Positions 1 to 10,443 are shown, numbered from the stretch's first letter. The stretch: 64,000 nt of DNA from Picochlorum sp. 'celeri' (GCA_010909725.1 JAACMV010000024.1:248001-312000), one strand, 5' to 3'. Numbers and translations are program-made. Notes: generated from the sequence alone by a model not told the origin.

Positions 1-1
1 G

Positions 2-1192
<1,191 letters not shown>

Positions 1193-1230
1193 TCAAAAAC
1201 ATGTAATTCATCATCTCACTAGAATACAGA

Positions 1231-2088
1231 TTAATACGTTCCTTTGAGGCTCGTGTCCTCTATCCCAAACTCATCCTGTTTGGAGCAGCTGTAACAGACA
1301 TGGGTGGCATACATCCATGCATGAAATTCCTTCAAGGTGGTCATGTGACTTGTATTTTTCTCCCACACCTCGATCGATTTTTTCTCCTTTTGCCTCCGCA
1401 CTTCCAAAGCATCGCTATTCTCAGTAAATAATCCATCATCTCGGACAGTGATAAAAGAAAGAGACACAGACACACCCAGAGATGCCTCAACCAGCGCATA
1501 CACTTTCTGAAAGATAGCTTTTGATCTTGGCATGTGGAATTCGCTCGTCACCACCGCGGCATTCCGCCATCCACATGGAATCGCATGAATCATGGCACTA
1601 AAATATCCATTCCCTACAGTATCGTATGATGATACTTCCTTGAGTACGTCACGTGCAGGCACATGCTGCTGCCCCATCAAATATTCTGCATAGGCAGTCC
1701 CTTCATGAACCACCTGCCCTGTCTTTGGATGGATCATGGGAAGCCCATGCGGAGACCCTCCTCCACAAATCATTATTGTATCTGCCCCACTACGGCGATA
1801 CACGTCAGCCGCACCGTCAAGCCGTCTCAACGCCCAAGGAGGAATCTCACCCCAAGGGCTCTCTGTGCTCCTCCATAACCCTCCTCCCAAGACTATAACT
1901 CCATCAGGTTTCGGACGACGCCCCTCTTCTATATCCCTCACGATACCCTCTGACTCGTGTGTTAACACAGATGCACGAGAGGCGATAGAACAGCGGCGTC
2001 GATGCGACAACACCCCAGCAAGAAGCAGACTTGACCGTCCAAGTGTGGACCTATGCCCTGCACCATACCCTATCGTCACAGCCATCAT
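1231..2088 (-). CDS. DUF218 (YdcF/SanA-like) protein
   Basis: The protein is 285 aa and starts at the first of two adjacent ATGs. A DUF218 domain spans about residues 60-230. It opens with GVIVLGGGLW, has the ICGGGSP turn and the TVGNGYFSAMI helix, and ends in VVTSEFHMPRSKAIFQKVY. In bacteria this family includes ElyC/SanA/YdcF, envelope or SAM-binding proteins of poorly defined function; plant and algal members are uncharacterised. The first 60 residues are basic and serine-rich, which could be an organelle transit peptide (inference). The gene is divergent from the F-x-P repeat gene at 2528, and a CGGTC-N13-GACCG element lies 128-150 bp upstream of its ATG. The 3' end is 38 bp from the end of RVB2 (convergent). 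Confidence 0.85.
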   Translation of the reverse strand: MMAVTIGYGAGHRSTLGRSSLLLAGVLSHRRRCSIASRASVLTHESEGIVRDIEEGRRPKPDGVIVLGGGLWRSTESPWGEIPPWALRRLDGAADVYRRSGADTIMICGGGSPHGLPMIHPKTGQVVHEGTAYAEYLMGQQHVPARDVLKEVSSYDTVGNGYFSAMIHAIPCGWRNAAVVTSEFHMPRSKAIFQKVYALVEASLGVSVSLSFITVRDDGLFTENSDALEVRRQKEKKSIEVWEKNTSHMTTLKEFHAWMYATHVCYSCSKQDEFGIEDTSLKGTY

Positions 2089-2527
2089 TGCATCCTATAC
2101 TCCATCGATCGATACCCTGTATAACAGGTCTTTACTGAATTAAAATACCCGATGGAGGCTTTGACAAGGAAGAGATCACTCTTCCGAACCACTCAGCATG
2201 ATGCAACGCTGTATTCGGTCAAACATCACGATTGACCGTATACTATGCATACTCTATTTGCAGAAAGAAATTCGTCCCATGTGCATCATCCGAGGCTAGA
2301 AAAAAGGCTTTTCGTCAACAACAGTACTAATATATTGAAATTAGATTGTTGTTGGTCCTCAAAATAGTGGCAACGTGGGTAGATCGATCGGTGACTCTGC
2401 AACGATTGACCAACAACCGCTGCGGCAGATTTTCCCTTGCACTGAATACAAGAGGAAACGGGGCAGTATTGGTGCCAATTTCAGTCGTATTTAATCATTT
2501 AATATCTTAATACGACCCGTGTTTACC
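2089..2527. promoter_or_regulatory. Divergent intergenic promoter region
   Basis: This 439-bp gap separates two divergent genes and must hold both promoters. It contains the CGGTC-N13-GACCG inverted repeat (2216-2238), a further TTGACC at 2406-2411, and AT-rich stretches near 2325-2345 and 2490-2515. No open reading frame or RNA gene was recognised. Confidence 0.6.
2216..2238. promoter_or_regulatory. Inverted-repeat element CGGTC-N13-GACCG (copy 1)
   Basis: A perfect 7-bp inverted repeat: CGGTCAA at 2216-2222 and TTGACCG at 2232-2238, spacer 9 nt. It sits 128-150 bp upstream of the DUF218 ATG. The same outer half-sites with identical spacing occur at 10382-10404 and 13413-13435. TTGACC is also the core of plant W-boxes; whether a WRKY-type factor binds here is unknown. 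Confidence 0.5.
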
Positions 2528-5032
2528 ATGTCTTCCTCCACGCGTTCTGTTGGGACCGTTGACGACAGACGGTCAGGGCTGGGGTCAGAGAACGTGTCAG
2601 AACAGACGACAGGCGCCGGATATAGCAGCAGTGATGTTCCTCTTCTGGTGACGACAGTGGATATTAGACCAGGTGTGAGTGTGCAGTTGCCATTCTATCA
2701 GGGTGATGACCCTACGGTGGTGGCAGAAAAGTTTTGTGCAGAACATGGGTTGCCGGAGAGTGTCGTCGCGCCTCTGAAAGAACATATTGAAAATCATGTG
2801 AAAGAAGAAGAGGAAAAGCAAGACAATGACGCAGACGAGGCCGAGTGCCCGAAGAAGGCTTTGTCTGATGGCAATGAGTCTTCATTGATGGACAGGGCAC
2901 ATGAGACGGTGGCAGAGGTGGCTGCGGCATTGGAAAGTTTGACAACATCACGGAATATAAGACCAGCGTCTGCGACAAGTAGCCTGGGGACTGAATATTT
3001 TGGAAGAGCAGAGTTGCCAGTGACAATGCATCGGTCAGCAGAGGCAGAGGCAGCCATGGTGTCTGATAGGCTCTATGCGGATTACTTTAGGAAGGAAATG
3101 ATGCTGGAAGAACAGAGACGTATTAAAGAACTTGAGAATCAATTGAAGATGCAGCATGTGCACTGTACAGAGGCGAGTAGGATGATGGCTGCTCACAGAA
3201 CTGCTGATGGGTATGCATCGTATGGGGAGAGGTTGTACCAGGAAGGTATGGAGGGAGCTCGACAGAAGGAGGAGACTAGAAAGTATTTGAAAGAAAAAGA
3301 GATTGAAAAGGAGCTTGAGGGGGCGACGTTCCACCCGCAGATTAGTAAGTTGGCACAAGGTATGAAGCTGCGTGAAGCACGTGGTGTTGATGAGGCCTGG
3401 GTGCGCTTGTACCACAAAAATGCGGGTATTGCTGCCAGAAAAAAGGCACGAGAAGATGCGATTCGAAGAGAAAAGGAGGAAGAAGAGATGAAAGAGTGTT
3501 CCTTCCGCCCACAGTTGAGCAAAAAGTCTGAACAGATTGTGGAGAAGCGACGAGGGGCATCTCTTGGAACACTGTCATCGTCTGATCGATTGTACAATCA
3601 AGGCACGCAGAAAACATTGGATTGGGAAGTGAAGAAGAATATTATTGCACTTCAAGAGGCGACATTCAAGCCAGAAATTAACAAGACGTCGATCAGGAAG
3701 GCAGAAAAATTCAACAGAAATGGACCATCAGATGTTGCAGACAGGCTTTTGATTCGCGGCCAGGTCTACAACGAACGATTGGAGCAAGCACGTCACGAGC
3801 TTGAAAGTGACATTGATCCTGTCACAGGACGAAAACTCTTCCATCCAAAGACATTCCGTGGCCCAAAGAATGCAAGAGACAATGTCACTGCAGCCAATGT
3901 TGGGGAGCATTTGTACCAAGAGGCTCTCGAATCTGCCAAAAGGGTGCAGGAATATGTCAAATCTACACATGATAGTATAGATAAAGAAGCTTCAAAGGCA
4001 TATGTGAATGCGTCTTCCCAGAAAATGATGGAAAGGCTCAAGTTGGACCGCATTAAAGCTGTGTATGCCTATCTTGCACAAACTCCTGCAGACTGCTTTC
4101 CCCCGGAATCAATCGATATCATCGGCGTCGTATCCAACGAGAAATTCATGGATACGATTGATCCAGAGGTGCGAGCTGATGTGGAACTCGCCGCTCGCCT
4201 GGCAATGAGGCAAGAATCACTGAGGTCTGAACAAAGTGCTGGTGAGCCCTCGCCTACCCTTACAGACATGAGCGAAAGTTCACTGGTGATTGAGGAGCAT
4301 CCTTCAGTCTTTGTCACTGAAAGTACATTTATCAATCTGATGAATGAGGTCATTCGTCGGACTCGGGGCTACACCAGGGCATATTTGCTGCCAATGCCAG
4401 GCACCAGGAAGAAGTGGGAAGAGCCAACATTCAAACCTGCTCTCGACACCAAATCTCGCCAGATGGCCGAAAGGTTGAGACCTAAAGCCATGCCATCACA
4501 TGAAATTCTGTACAACACAGCGGCAGATACTGCAGCCAAAATTGAACTGATGAAGAAGGAAATCGAAGCAGAAGAATTAAAGGAGTGCACATTCAAACCC
4601 TCTTTGGAATCCACAGCAGATACCAGGCCACAGCACGGAAGGGCACTCACTGTGTTGCGAAAACCAGCCAAATCTCTCTTTCATGTCGCAGAAAGCTCCC
4701 ACTCTGAAGGATCTCAATCAAGCTATAGCCCAGGCATGCCATCTACACAATCAGTCACGGAGACGCAAACAACAAAGGCTGACAAGTATGAGCCAACCTC
4801 AATCCACCACCAGTCCATCTATGATGGCATTGATGCTATAGAAAATGAGATCAAGGACGCCATTGCCCAACTGACGCAAAACATTAAGCCCAAACATGCA
4901 CCTACACCTCGGAAAGATGCCATGGATGTGCGTCACGTGGTAGATGGCAGTTTAGACTGTGAGGCACTCTTTGCATCACCAAAGGATCTCTCAGCACACA
5001 ACACACCCTATGACTTACATGTTAAATTTTAA
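2528..5032 (+). CDS. F-x-P repeat, coiled-coil-rich protein (probable axonemal/cytoskeletal type)
   Basis: An intronless 834-aa protein starting at the ATG at 2528; an upstream in-frame GTG at 2519 is unlikely to be used. Its hallmark is a degenerate repeat in which a charged helix alternates with a short [A/C/P][T/S]F[K/R/H]P block: ATFHPQISKLA, CSFRPQLSKKS, ATFKPEINKTS, KLFHPKTFRG, PTFKPALDTKS and CTFKPSLES. Each is often followed by a RLY or RLxxxGxxY unit (DRLYADYF, ERLYQEGM, DRLYNQG, EHLYQEAL). Such TFxP/RLY repeat proteins are common in flagellated protists and seem cytoskeletal, but no function is established for this one. The N-terminal 90 residues hold an acidic stretch (KEEEEKQDND). 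No membrane segment or enzyme motif was seen. The link to the flagellum is inference. Confidence 0.75.
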   Translation: MSSSTRSVGTVDDRRSGLGSENVSEQTTGAGYSSSDVPLLVTTVDIRPGVSVQLPFYQGDDPTVVAEKFCAEHGLPESVVAPLKEHIENHVKEEEEKQDNDADEAECPKKALSDGNESSLMDRAHETVAEVAAALESLTTSRNIRPASATSSLGTEYFGRAELPVTMHRSAEAEAAMVSDRLYADYFRKEMMLEEQRRIKELENQLKMQHVHCTEASRMMAAHRTADGYASYGERLYQEGMEGARQKEETRKYLKEKEIEKELEGATFHPQISKLAQGMKLREARGVDEAWVRLYHKNAGIAARKKAREDAIRREKEEEEMKECSFRPQLSKKSEQIVEKRRGASLGTLSSSDRLYNQGTQKTLDWEVKKNIIALQEATFKPEINKTSIRKAEKFNRNGPSDVADRLLIRGQVYNERLEQARHELESDIDPVTGRKLFHPKTFRGPKNARDNVTAANVGEHLYQEALESAKRVQEYVKSTHDSIDKEASKAYVNASSQKMMERLKLDRIKAVYAYLAQTPADCFPPESIDIIGVVSNEKFMDTIDPEVRADVELAARLAMRQESLRSEQSAGEPSPTLTDMSESSLVIEEHPSVFVTESTFINLMNEVIRRTRGYTRAYLLPMPGTRKKWEEPTFKPALDTKSRQMAERLRPKAMPSHEILYNTAADTAAKIELMKKEIEAEELKECTFKPSLESTADTRPQHGRALTVLRKPAKSLFHVAESSHSEGSQSSYSPGMPSTQSVTETQTTKADKYEPTSIHHQSIYDGIDAIENEIKDAIAQLTQNIKPKHAPTPRKDAMDVRHVVDGSLDCEALFASPKDLSAHNTPYDLHVKF

Positions 5033-5039
5033 TACAACT

Positions 5040-5698
5040 TTAGTTTTTTGGAGACGATCCCTGTGAAGGACCACATCTCTCCACCATGACATCATACACT
5101 TGCTTGCCATTGAAAATCAATGGGAAAAAGTGAATCTGCCCCTCTGGTTTGGTCTGAGTCTCTTTAAAATACACCAAGACTGGGAACCCAGGCCACCAAA
5201 ACTCCCAATTCACGAATGAATCATACGTCCACCTATTCTTACCTCCTACAAATGCATTCTCCGTCTCTTGCGCCCCAATCACCACCTCGAGAGCCTCATC
5301 ATCAAACACAAACCTCACCCGACTCGCCTGAAAGGCCAAAAATGCCCCCAACACACCACAGAGACCAGCGAACACATCATTCGAGAATGCTACATGAGAC
5401 ACTGCCGCACCGCCAAGCAACGTGATGGGGATAGAATACGATGGTTCTGGGACCACAACTTGTCTTTCCTTCTTCGTCTTGGTCTTGCCACCACCAAACG
5501 ATGGAAAATTCTTAAACGCAGACACCTGCACATGTGTTCATGATGTTGATATTACCTTGATATGCATATATGTATAATAGATGGTGTGGAAGAATCGCGT
5601 ACCACAACGTGTGACGATGTTCTTCTCGACATGTGGTGACATGTGGTCCTCCCTCGAATACACGAGTGATGCCCTCCAGCAATCATGATCATTGCCAT
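5040..5698 (-). CDS. DUF3119 plastid protein (two-exon model)
   Basis: The conserved part (5525-5040) encodes a DUF3119 protein: two hydrophobic segments (SIPITLLGGAAVSHVAF and GLCGVLGAFLAFQASRV) followed by FVFDDEALEVV, the ENAFVGGKNRWTYDSFVNWEFW block and VLVYFKETQT..GQIHFFP. The family is confined to cyanobacteria and plastid-bearing eukaryotes; its function is unknown. This reading frame has no usable ATG at its 5' end but has a clear 3' splice site (tgcag, ending 5526). A phase-0 upstream exon from an ATG at 5698 to 5603, donor GTACGC, supplies a basic, serine-rich, acid-free leader typical of a transit peptide (intron 77 nt). A shorter alternative first exon starting at 5567 (MHIK) is possible. 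The family is secure; exon 1 is inferred. Confidence 0.75.
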
Positions 5699-5939
5699 TG
5701 TCTTTTTATAACTGATGTTTCTTATCTTAAGAATACACTGATTGTTGAAATATGAAAATACTATGTCAGACATGGGTTGGATCCAACCCGAATACGTGCA
5801 TTCATCAGGTATTGGCAAGGACCTCAGATGACTTGAAGAAGAAGAAAAACTCATTCTTATATAGAAGCAAATTGGCAAACCTCTTTGCATCATGACAGCC
5901 AGCAGAAGTACATACATGTTTTTCTCCCGGATGATAGTA

Positions 5940-6767
5940 TTATTCCATACTAGTAGCAGTACTGTTAATGCCATACTTCCACAACCGCACTGCATTCTGC
6001 TTGATCAAAGCTTTGATACCACGAGTTGCTTGGATAAACCATTCTGGATTCCCCCCTGTGTTCAACAATAATACCATCTCGATGAAACTGATCAAGACAT
6101 CTCCATACTTGCTCAGCAGTTCAGCATCCGTCACATCACTCTTGCTTGAAGTACAGCGGACAACCAGCATGTATATACCGTCAGCGTCCGGTGAATCCCT
6201 CGTGCAATAGACAACCAAGCATCCACCTGGGATGAATTTGCGCCACCGTATGCCCCTAGATAATGATATCCATGAGGTAGGATGATCGTAATCCACGCTC
6301 TCTTCAAATGCCACGGATACGGCTGCTGATGGCCACATGACACCAATTTCATATCCAGTCTCACCATCATGGACCAATCTGGTGATCACACGAGTCTTCA
6401 TCTGTCTTTGCGCTACAAGATTCTCCACCAGCGGATACAAGCGTAATGAATGCAGCCTATCTTTGGTTCTTGCAAACTCTTGATGAAAATTTTCAAAATC
6501 CAGTGAATCATTCTGCACCCACTTGTCATACCCAAGCACATGGTGCTTGTCACACCCAAAATAGTACTTAGGCATATCAATATTCTCATTAATTATGTTG
6601 ATAATCTCAACAACACAGGGTAGATCGTTGATCATATCACGAATGTACTCGTCACGGAGCTCCATGGCGATATGTAACACTGATTCCGGGAATGTTTGTT
6701 CCTTTGTCTCCCCTTCAGCCACGTAAGACACAATTTTACCTAGAATATCCTCTGGCAGCCTATGCAT
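5940..6767 (-). CDS. Uncharacterised protein with F-box-like N terminus
   Basis: This 275-aa frame is read from the ATG at 6767 (MHRLPEDILGKIVSYV). That N terminus resembles the first helix of an F-box (LPxDILxxIxSYV), so a role as an SCF substrate adaptor is possible; SKP1 is encoded nearby at 12471-13298. The rest is a mixed alpha/beta protein without recognised repeats, with the block KYYFGCDKHHVLGYDKW and a C-terminal amphipathic segment (GGNPEWFIQATRGIKALIKQ). Additional in-frame codons continue upstream to 6827, where another ATG is possible. No homologue was recognised. Function is unknown and the F-box reading is tentative. Confidence 0.5.
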   Translation of the reverse strand: MHRLPEDILGKIVSYVAEGETKEQTFPESVLHIAMELRDEYIRDMINDLPCVVEIINIINENIDMPKYYFGCDKHHVLGYDKWVQNDSLDFENFHQEFARTKDRLHSLRLYPLVENLVAQRQMKTRVITRLVHDGETGYEIGVMWPSAAVSVAFEESVDYDHPTSWISLSRGIRWRKFIPGGCLVVYCTRDSPDADGIYMLVVRCTSSKSDVTDAELLSKYGDVLISFIEMVLLLNTGGNPEWFIQATRGIKALIKQNAVRLWKYGINSTATSME

Positions 6768-7136
6768 TACTGTACTATTTTTTTCATACAGAAGAATGCT
6801 CCCGTAGTACACACACGCATGGGTCAACGACCTGTTTGAATTTTTTTAAATTTTAATCTTATCATAGTATGACCACACCCACGATTATTGTGACGATCAT
6901 CATCATTGTCATGATCATGATCATGAATTGGTATATATACCATACCATGTGTCGACACACAAGAAGAGAAGAACAGATTTTGGCAGTTTTTCTGTATGTG
7001 CCACGTGGCAGTGGGTTTCTGCGTCCCATCAATGTATACCGACAACCGTGAAGATGTATACATGTATGTCTCAATGGTGTATACTAAACAATATATGGTG
7101 CTGTGCACCATAAAACCCTATGCTATCGCATAAATT
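6768..7136. promoter_or_regulatory. Divergent promoter region with palindrome cluster
   Basis: A 369-bp gap between the F-box-like gene (minus) and ATG10 (plus). It holds three perfect palindromes within about 100 bp: TCATGATCATGATCATGA (6909-6926), TGGTATATATACCA (6929-6942) and TGCCACGTGGCA (6999-7010). The last has a CACGTG G-box core, 127 bp upstream of the ATG10 start. No gene was recognised here. Confidence 0.5.
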
Positions 7137-7769
7137 ATGATTACATATTCAGAGTTCAAGGCATCTATAGCATATTTACTTGAACAAGACCTTGAGGGAT
7201 GGTTTCCGAGTGGACATGCCACATGGACATGGTGTGAACATGGTGACGATATTTTGGTACGCGTTTTTTTCTTCTTTTTCTTTCTTTCTTAGACACACAT
7301 ACTCCAAAAGCTAGTATATATTTAGAAAAAAACAATAACGTGACATATGCTGTGTATTTATGTACAGATGGCAGGATACTTGAAGATTAAACACACCACA
7401 CTAGACAGTTGTGTCCAGTGCACAGAATACCATGTATGTTACAGTCCTATATATCAAAACCCAGTATTATATATGATATCGTATGATCAGCATGGGAATC
7501 CAATCAACATGTTGGATGATCCTGATGGGATTCTACAGCATGCTATACGTGACCATCAGGTCACGGTGAGTCAAGAGAGCCATCCAAGTACCCACCAGCC
7601 ATGCTTGTATCAACTCCACCCATGCAATACTGATGAGATTATAGCATCTATTGTGTCTGATGATCACGGGGATACAGGCATGGCCAGGTATATGCTGGCG
7701 TGGATGAGTGCTGTTCAATGTGGTCTTGCACCAACTGCTGCCGTCGCATCAAGACTGCTCTCGGAATGA
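7137..7769 (+). CDS. ATG10: Autophagy E2-like enzyme ATG10 (two exons)
   Basis: ATG10 is the E2-like enzyme that transfers ATG12 to ATG5 during autophagosome formation. Exon 1 (7137-7256, 40 codons, phase 0, donor GTACGC) encodes MITYSEFKASIAYLLEQ and a W-rich stretch (GHATWTWCEHGDD). Exon 2 (7368-7769) begins MAGYLKIKH after a TACAG acceptor; the 111-nt intron has a strong pyrimidine tract. The 173-aa product has the E2-like core EYHVCYSPIYQNPVLYM, then SQESHPSTHQPCLYQLHPCNT. The HPC cysteine of that motif is the expected catalytic residue. The C-terminal helix YMLAWMSAVQCGLAP matches the family ending. ATG3 is less likely because the protein is short and lacks its insertions. The splice model is inferred but phase-consistent and joins two conserved halves. 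Confidence 0.85.
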
Positions 7770-7776
7770 GAAGATT

Positions 7777-8623
7777 TTATTTAATGATTGCAAGCCATCC
7801 AATGACTGTATACAAAAGACCCAAAGGGTATATCGCTAACGCTCTTCTATTCTCTGGAACTGCTCCTCCGACGAATGGAACGCTGGCCCATGATGCCCAC
7901 ATGACTGCCAATGGCATGACAATCCATCTCACGATGGGGTTTCGGACAAACAGAAATAGAATTGCGGCTACGTTTAAAGGAAACAAGCAGTATCCTAATA
8001 GGCATAGGGATTGGAAAAATCCAATCGTCCCACCCAAGAGGACAACATTGACTGTCAGCACCAGAGCCCCAATGGACAGCAACCCAAACACAAGCTGCAA
8101 TAATAATACCAGTATAGTAGTAGATTATGGTATTATTTCCTTTTATTCTTTTATTGAATCACAACAACAACAACAAACAACACAAATAGATAGCGTACCG
8201 AGAATGTACTAGATGGCTTGGCTGCCCCAATAGACAAGGGAATAGCAAGTCCCAAGGTGAAAATCATAGGACCCCAGAGGTCCCAGTTCCTCAGAGCTGC
8301 ACTCTGTTGACTACGGTCTTCTATAGGGAACACCACCATGACTAAATTCTTATATATACGGATCAAATCCCGCCGTATTGTTTCAGCAATGGGTTCATCT
8401 AATGTATTCGTGGGTATCGTTCGTGACATGTCATCATCTGACGCCGTTGGGAGGCCTTGGCCTTCATGGGATCCAAACATCTACAGAAAAATAGCCATAG
8501 TTCATTCATTGTTATGAGGATGGCCATGGCATCGGTGTGTGTCTGATACAAACCCACCTGGTCAGTTGCTGCTGTTGTTGTATTTGCTGAACCAAACGTG
8601 TTTTGAAAGAATGCGGATGCCAT
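7777..8623 (-). CDS. YIPF6: Yip1-domain Golgi membrane protein, YIPF6-like (three exons)
   Basis: YIPF6/Yip1-family proteins are five-span Golgi/ER membrane proteins that interact with Rab GTPases. Exon 1 (8623-8558) codes for MASAFFQNTFGSANTTTAATDQ. Exon 2 (8480-8199) contains NTLDEPIAETIRRDLIRIYKNL and the family block LRNWDLWGPMIFTLGLA. Exon 3 (8094-7777) carries LVFGLLSIGALVLTVN, LLGGTIGFFQSLCLLGYCLFP and WASWASVPFV..PENRRALAIYPLGLLY. All junctions are phase 0 with GT-AG borders (introns 77 and 104 nt), giving 221 aa. The start lies only 38 bp downstream of the stop of the same-strand gene at 8662-10230. The 3' end faces the ATG10 stop 7 bp away. Confidence 0.9.
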
Positions 8624-8661
8624 TGTGTTATTACAGTTTTATGAAATATTTCAATACTATT

Positions 8662-10230
8662 TTATTGCGGTGTGCCACCGGTGGATGCTGCTGTATTTGA
8701 ACCAAACAATGCTGCAATGTTGACTGGCTGACCTGGACGAACACCAGGAATCTGTTGTTGTTGTTGTTGTTGTTGTTGTGGCATCATACCTGGTGAAAAT
8801 CCTGGTGGTGGTGGTCGCATCATCATCATGTTTGGTGGTGGTGGCATCATGTGTGGTGGTGGCATGCCTGGGTGTCCGGGAGGAGGAGGCATTGGCATGC
8901 TGTACTGGGCCATGGGTGGTCTCATGGGCATGCCTCCTGCTGTTCCTGGCGACTGAGGAGGAGGCGGCATTCCCATCATCATGGGCATTCCTCTCCCTTG
9001 CTGCTGTTGCTGTTGATATGGTTGTTGCTGATATCCTGGTGGTGGTGCTTGTTGAGGCCTCTGCTGCTGCTGCTGCTGCTGTTGCTGCTGATGATGGAGC
9101 ATTGCCAATAAATTCTTTGCCTGCTGCTGAGATGATGCTGATGATGCAGGTGGCTCTCCATTCAACCGAGCTTGTCTCATTTGCGCAGCAAGAAGCATGG
9201 CTTGCTGATCGCTAGTACTACCTGTTTGAGTTGGATTCATTCCCTGTCCTGGTGGTGCTGCACTGCCACCGGCACCAAAGAGCTGCGCCAAATTTACAGG
9301 CTGCCCTTTTGGTGCACTTGTCGATGCTGATACATGTTGTTGTTGTTGCTGCTCATGACCTCGGCGCTGATACCCTGCTTCTGCTTCCGCCCGATCATGT
9401 TCCTCCTGTTCTCTCTTCCACATCTCAATCTCATCATTCTGAACCTCCTCCACCTCTCCCGACTCCTCCTTCTTCTTCTCCTTCCTCCACGCTGCTTGCA
9501 TCTTTTGCCTCTCCGCCTCGATCGCATCCGCAGTAATCTGAATCTTCTGGTTGGGATTCAATGTTGCCCACTCTGGAGTCTTCTCATCATCATCATGCGC
9601 CCTCTGCGCCATAATATTAGCATCATTCCACGCATACCGAGGAGTAGGCACATCACCATCATCAGACTTTCTCCTCCACGACTCTTCCTCTTCCATCTTC
9701 ACCCATCTCGATGTACCCCCTCCTCGAGTACCATGCTTCCCAGATGGAGACGTCACCCCACCCTTTCCGCCACCATACTGCACAGACTTCTTCCCAGCAT
9801 CCCATCGATCCGCCATAGGTGTCACAACCCGAGGTATCGTCCCATTTCCACTACTACTCGTCGCCTCGTCGTGAATCAATCGACTCCGCAACGGAGGGCG
9901 GGGCTGCCCCGTCACACCCACCGCACCAGTATCAAAAAATGACGCCTCAGTCAACGCTCTACACATTGTCGATATTCAGTAAAACACATCGGAACAGCGC
10001 ATTGCACGCAACGCATCGCTGTCGCACCTCAAAACATCCACGTCCAAGTCTTTGGGAAGTTTCTTCGTCGCAGGGAGATGTCGAAATGCTAGTAACGCCT
10101 CTCTGTACATCAGTGAATAGTATATAGTAATATGTATCAAAATCATGCGCATAAAAGCAAACCCAGGGCAGAGAAAACAAAGAAACGTGGTGATCCCAAC
10201 GCACCTGGTGTATCGAATCTTCTCCGGCAT
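8662..10230 (-). CDS. Glutamine/proline-rich candidate eIF4E-binding protein (4E-T-like), three exons
   Basis: Three phase-consistent exons (10230-10205, 10102-10028, 9958-8662; introns 102 and 69 nt) give a 465-aa protein. Exon 1 codes MPEKIRYT and splices into exon 2 to create RYTREALLAFRHLP. This contains a canonical eIF4E-binding motif YxxxxL-hydrophobic (YTREALL), close to RYTKEELL of metazoan 4E-T. Further on are a PEWATLNPNQ segment, a charged helix (about 170-215), and two copies of GQPVN[LI]A[QA]LFG (one mid-protein, one at the C terminus). Between these lies a Gln/Pro/Met-rich low-complexity region (polyQ runs encoded by CTG/TTG repeats, PPPPG/MMPPP). The architecture suggests a translational repressor or P-body protein. 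The eIF4E-binding role is inferred from the motif. Without splicing, the long third exon alone would start at a non-conserved ATG at 9966. Confidence 0.7.
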
Positions 10231-10381
10231 GCTTATTCGCTTGTATACTGTAATTGGTGTGCTACTACTGTTTTATAGTATATTTATAGAGTAGTGCAGA
10301 CAGGGAAAGAGGCCTTATATCCAAACCAATACCACACCAAGGAAATAAAAAAGCTCGTCGTCTACTCTACTATCGTACTTA

Positions 10382-10404
10382 CGGTCGTTGGACTCTTTTG
10401 ACCG
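10382..10404. promoter_or_regulatory. Inverted-repeat element CGGTC-N13-GACCG (copy 2)
   Basis: CGGTC at 10382-10386 and TTGACCG at 10398-10404, 105-127 bp upstream of the dapB ATG. Outer half-sites and spacing are identical to copies at 2216-2238 and 13413-13435, while the 13-nt interior differs. This pattern fits a dimeric factor contacting the half-sites. Confidence 0.5.
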
Positions 10405-10411
10405 AAGACTA

Positions 10412-10443
10412 CTGCCATCATGGCTCCGAGACCATGATGGCAG
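10412..10443. repeat. Perfect 12-bp inverted repeat upstream of dapB
   Basis: CTGCCATCATGG (10412-10423) and CCATGATGGCAG (10432-10443) are exact reverse complements separated by 8 nt. It could be a dimeric binding site or, if transcribed, a stable hairpin in the dapB 5' leader about 65 nt before the ATG. Confidence 0.65.

Noticed and set aside
6824..7111. Minus-strand 95-codon frame
   Set aside because: Lies in the palindrome-rich divergent promoter; composition follows GATCAT repeats, with no conserved features.
9061..9100. Short tandem repeats resembling a repeat array
   Set aside because: These are trinucleotide repeats coding for polyglutamine, not CRISPR-like units with unique spacers.
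9334..9942. Long plus-strand open frame opposite the Gln/Pro-rich gene
   Set aside because: It is the mirror of CAG/CTG-type repeats in the minus-strand gene; its Leu/Pro/Arg-rich translation has no domain, and the minus frame has conserved motifs and splice sites.
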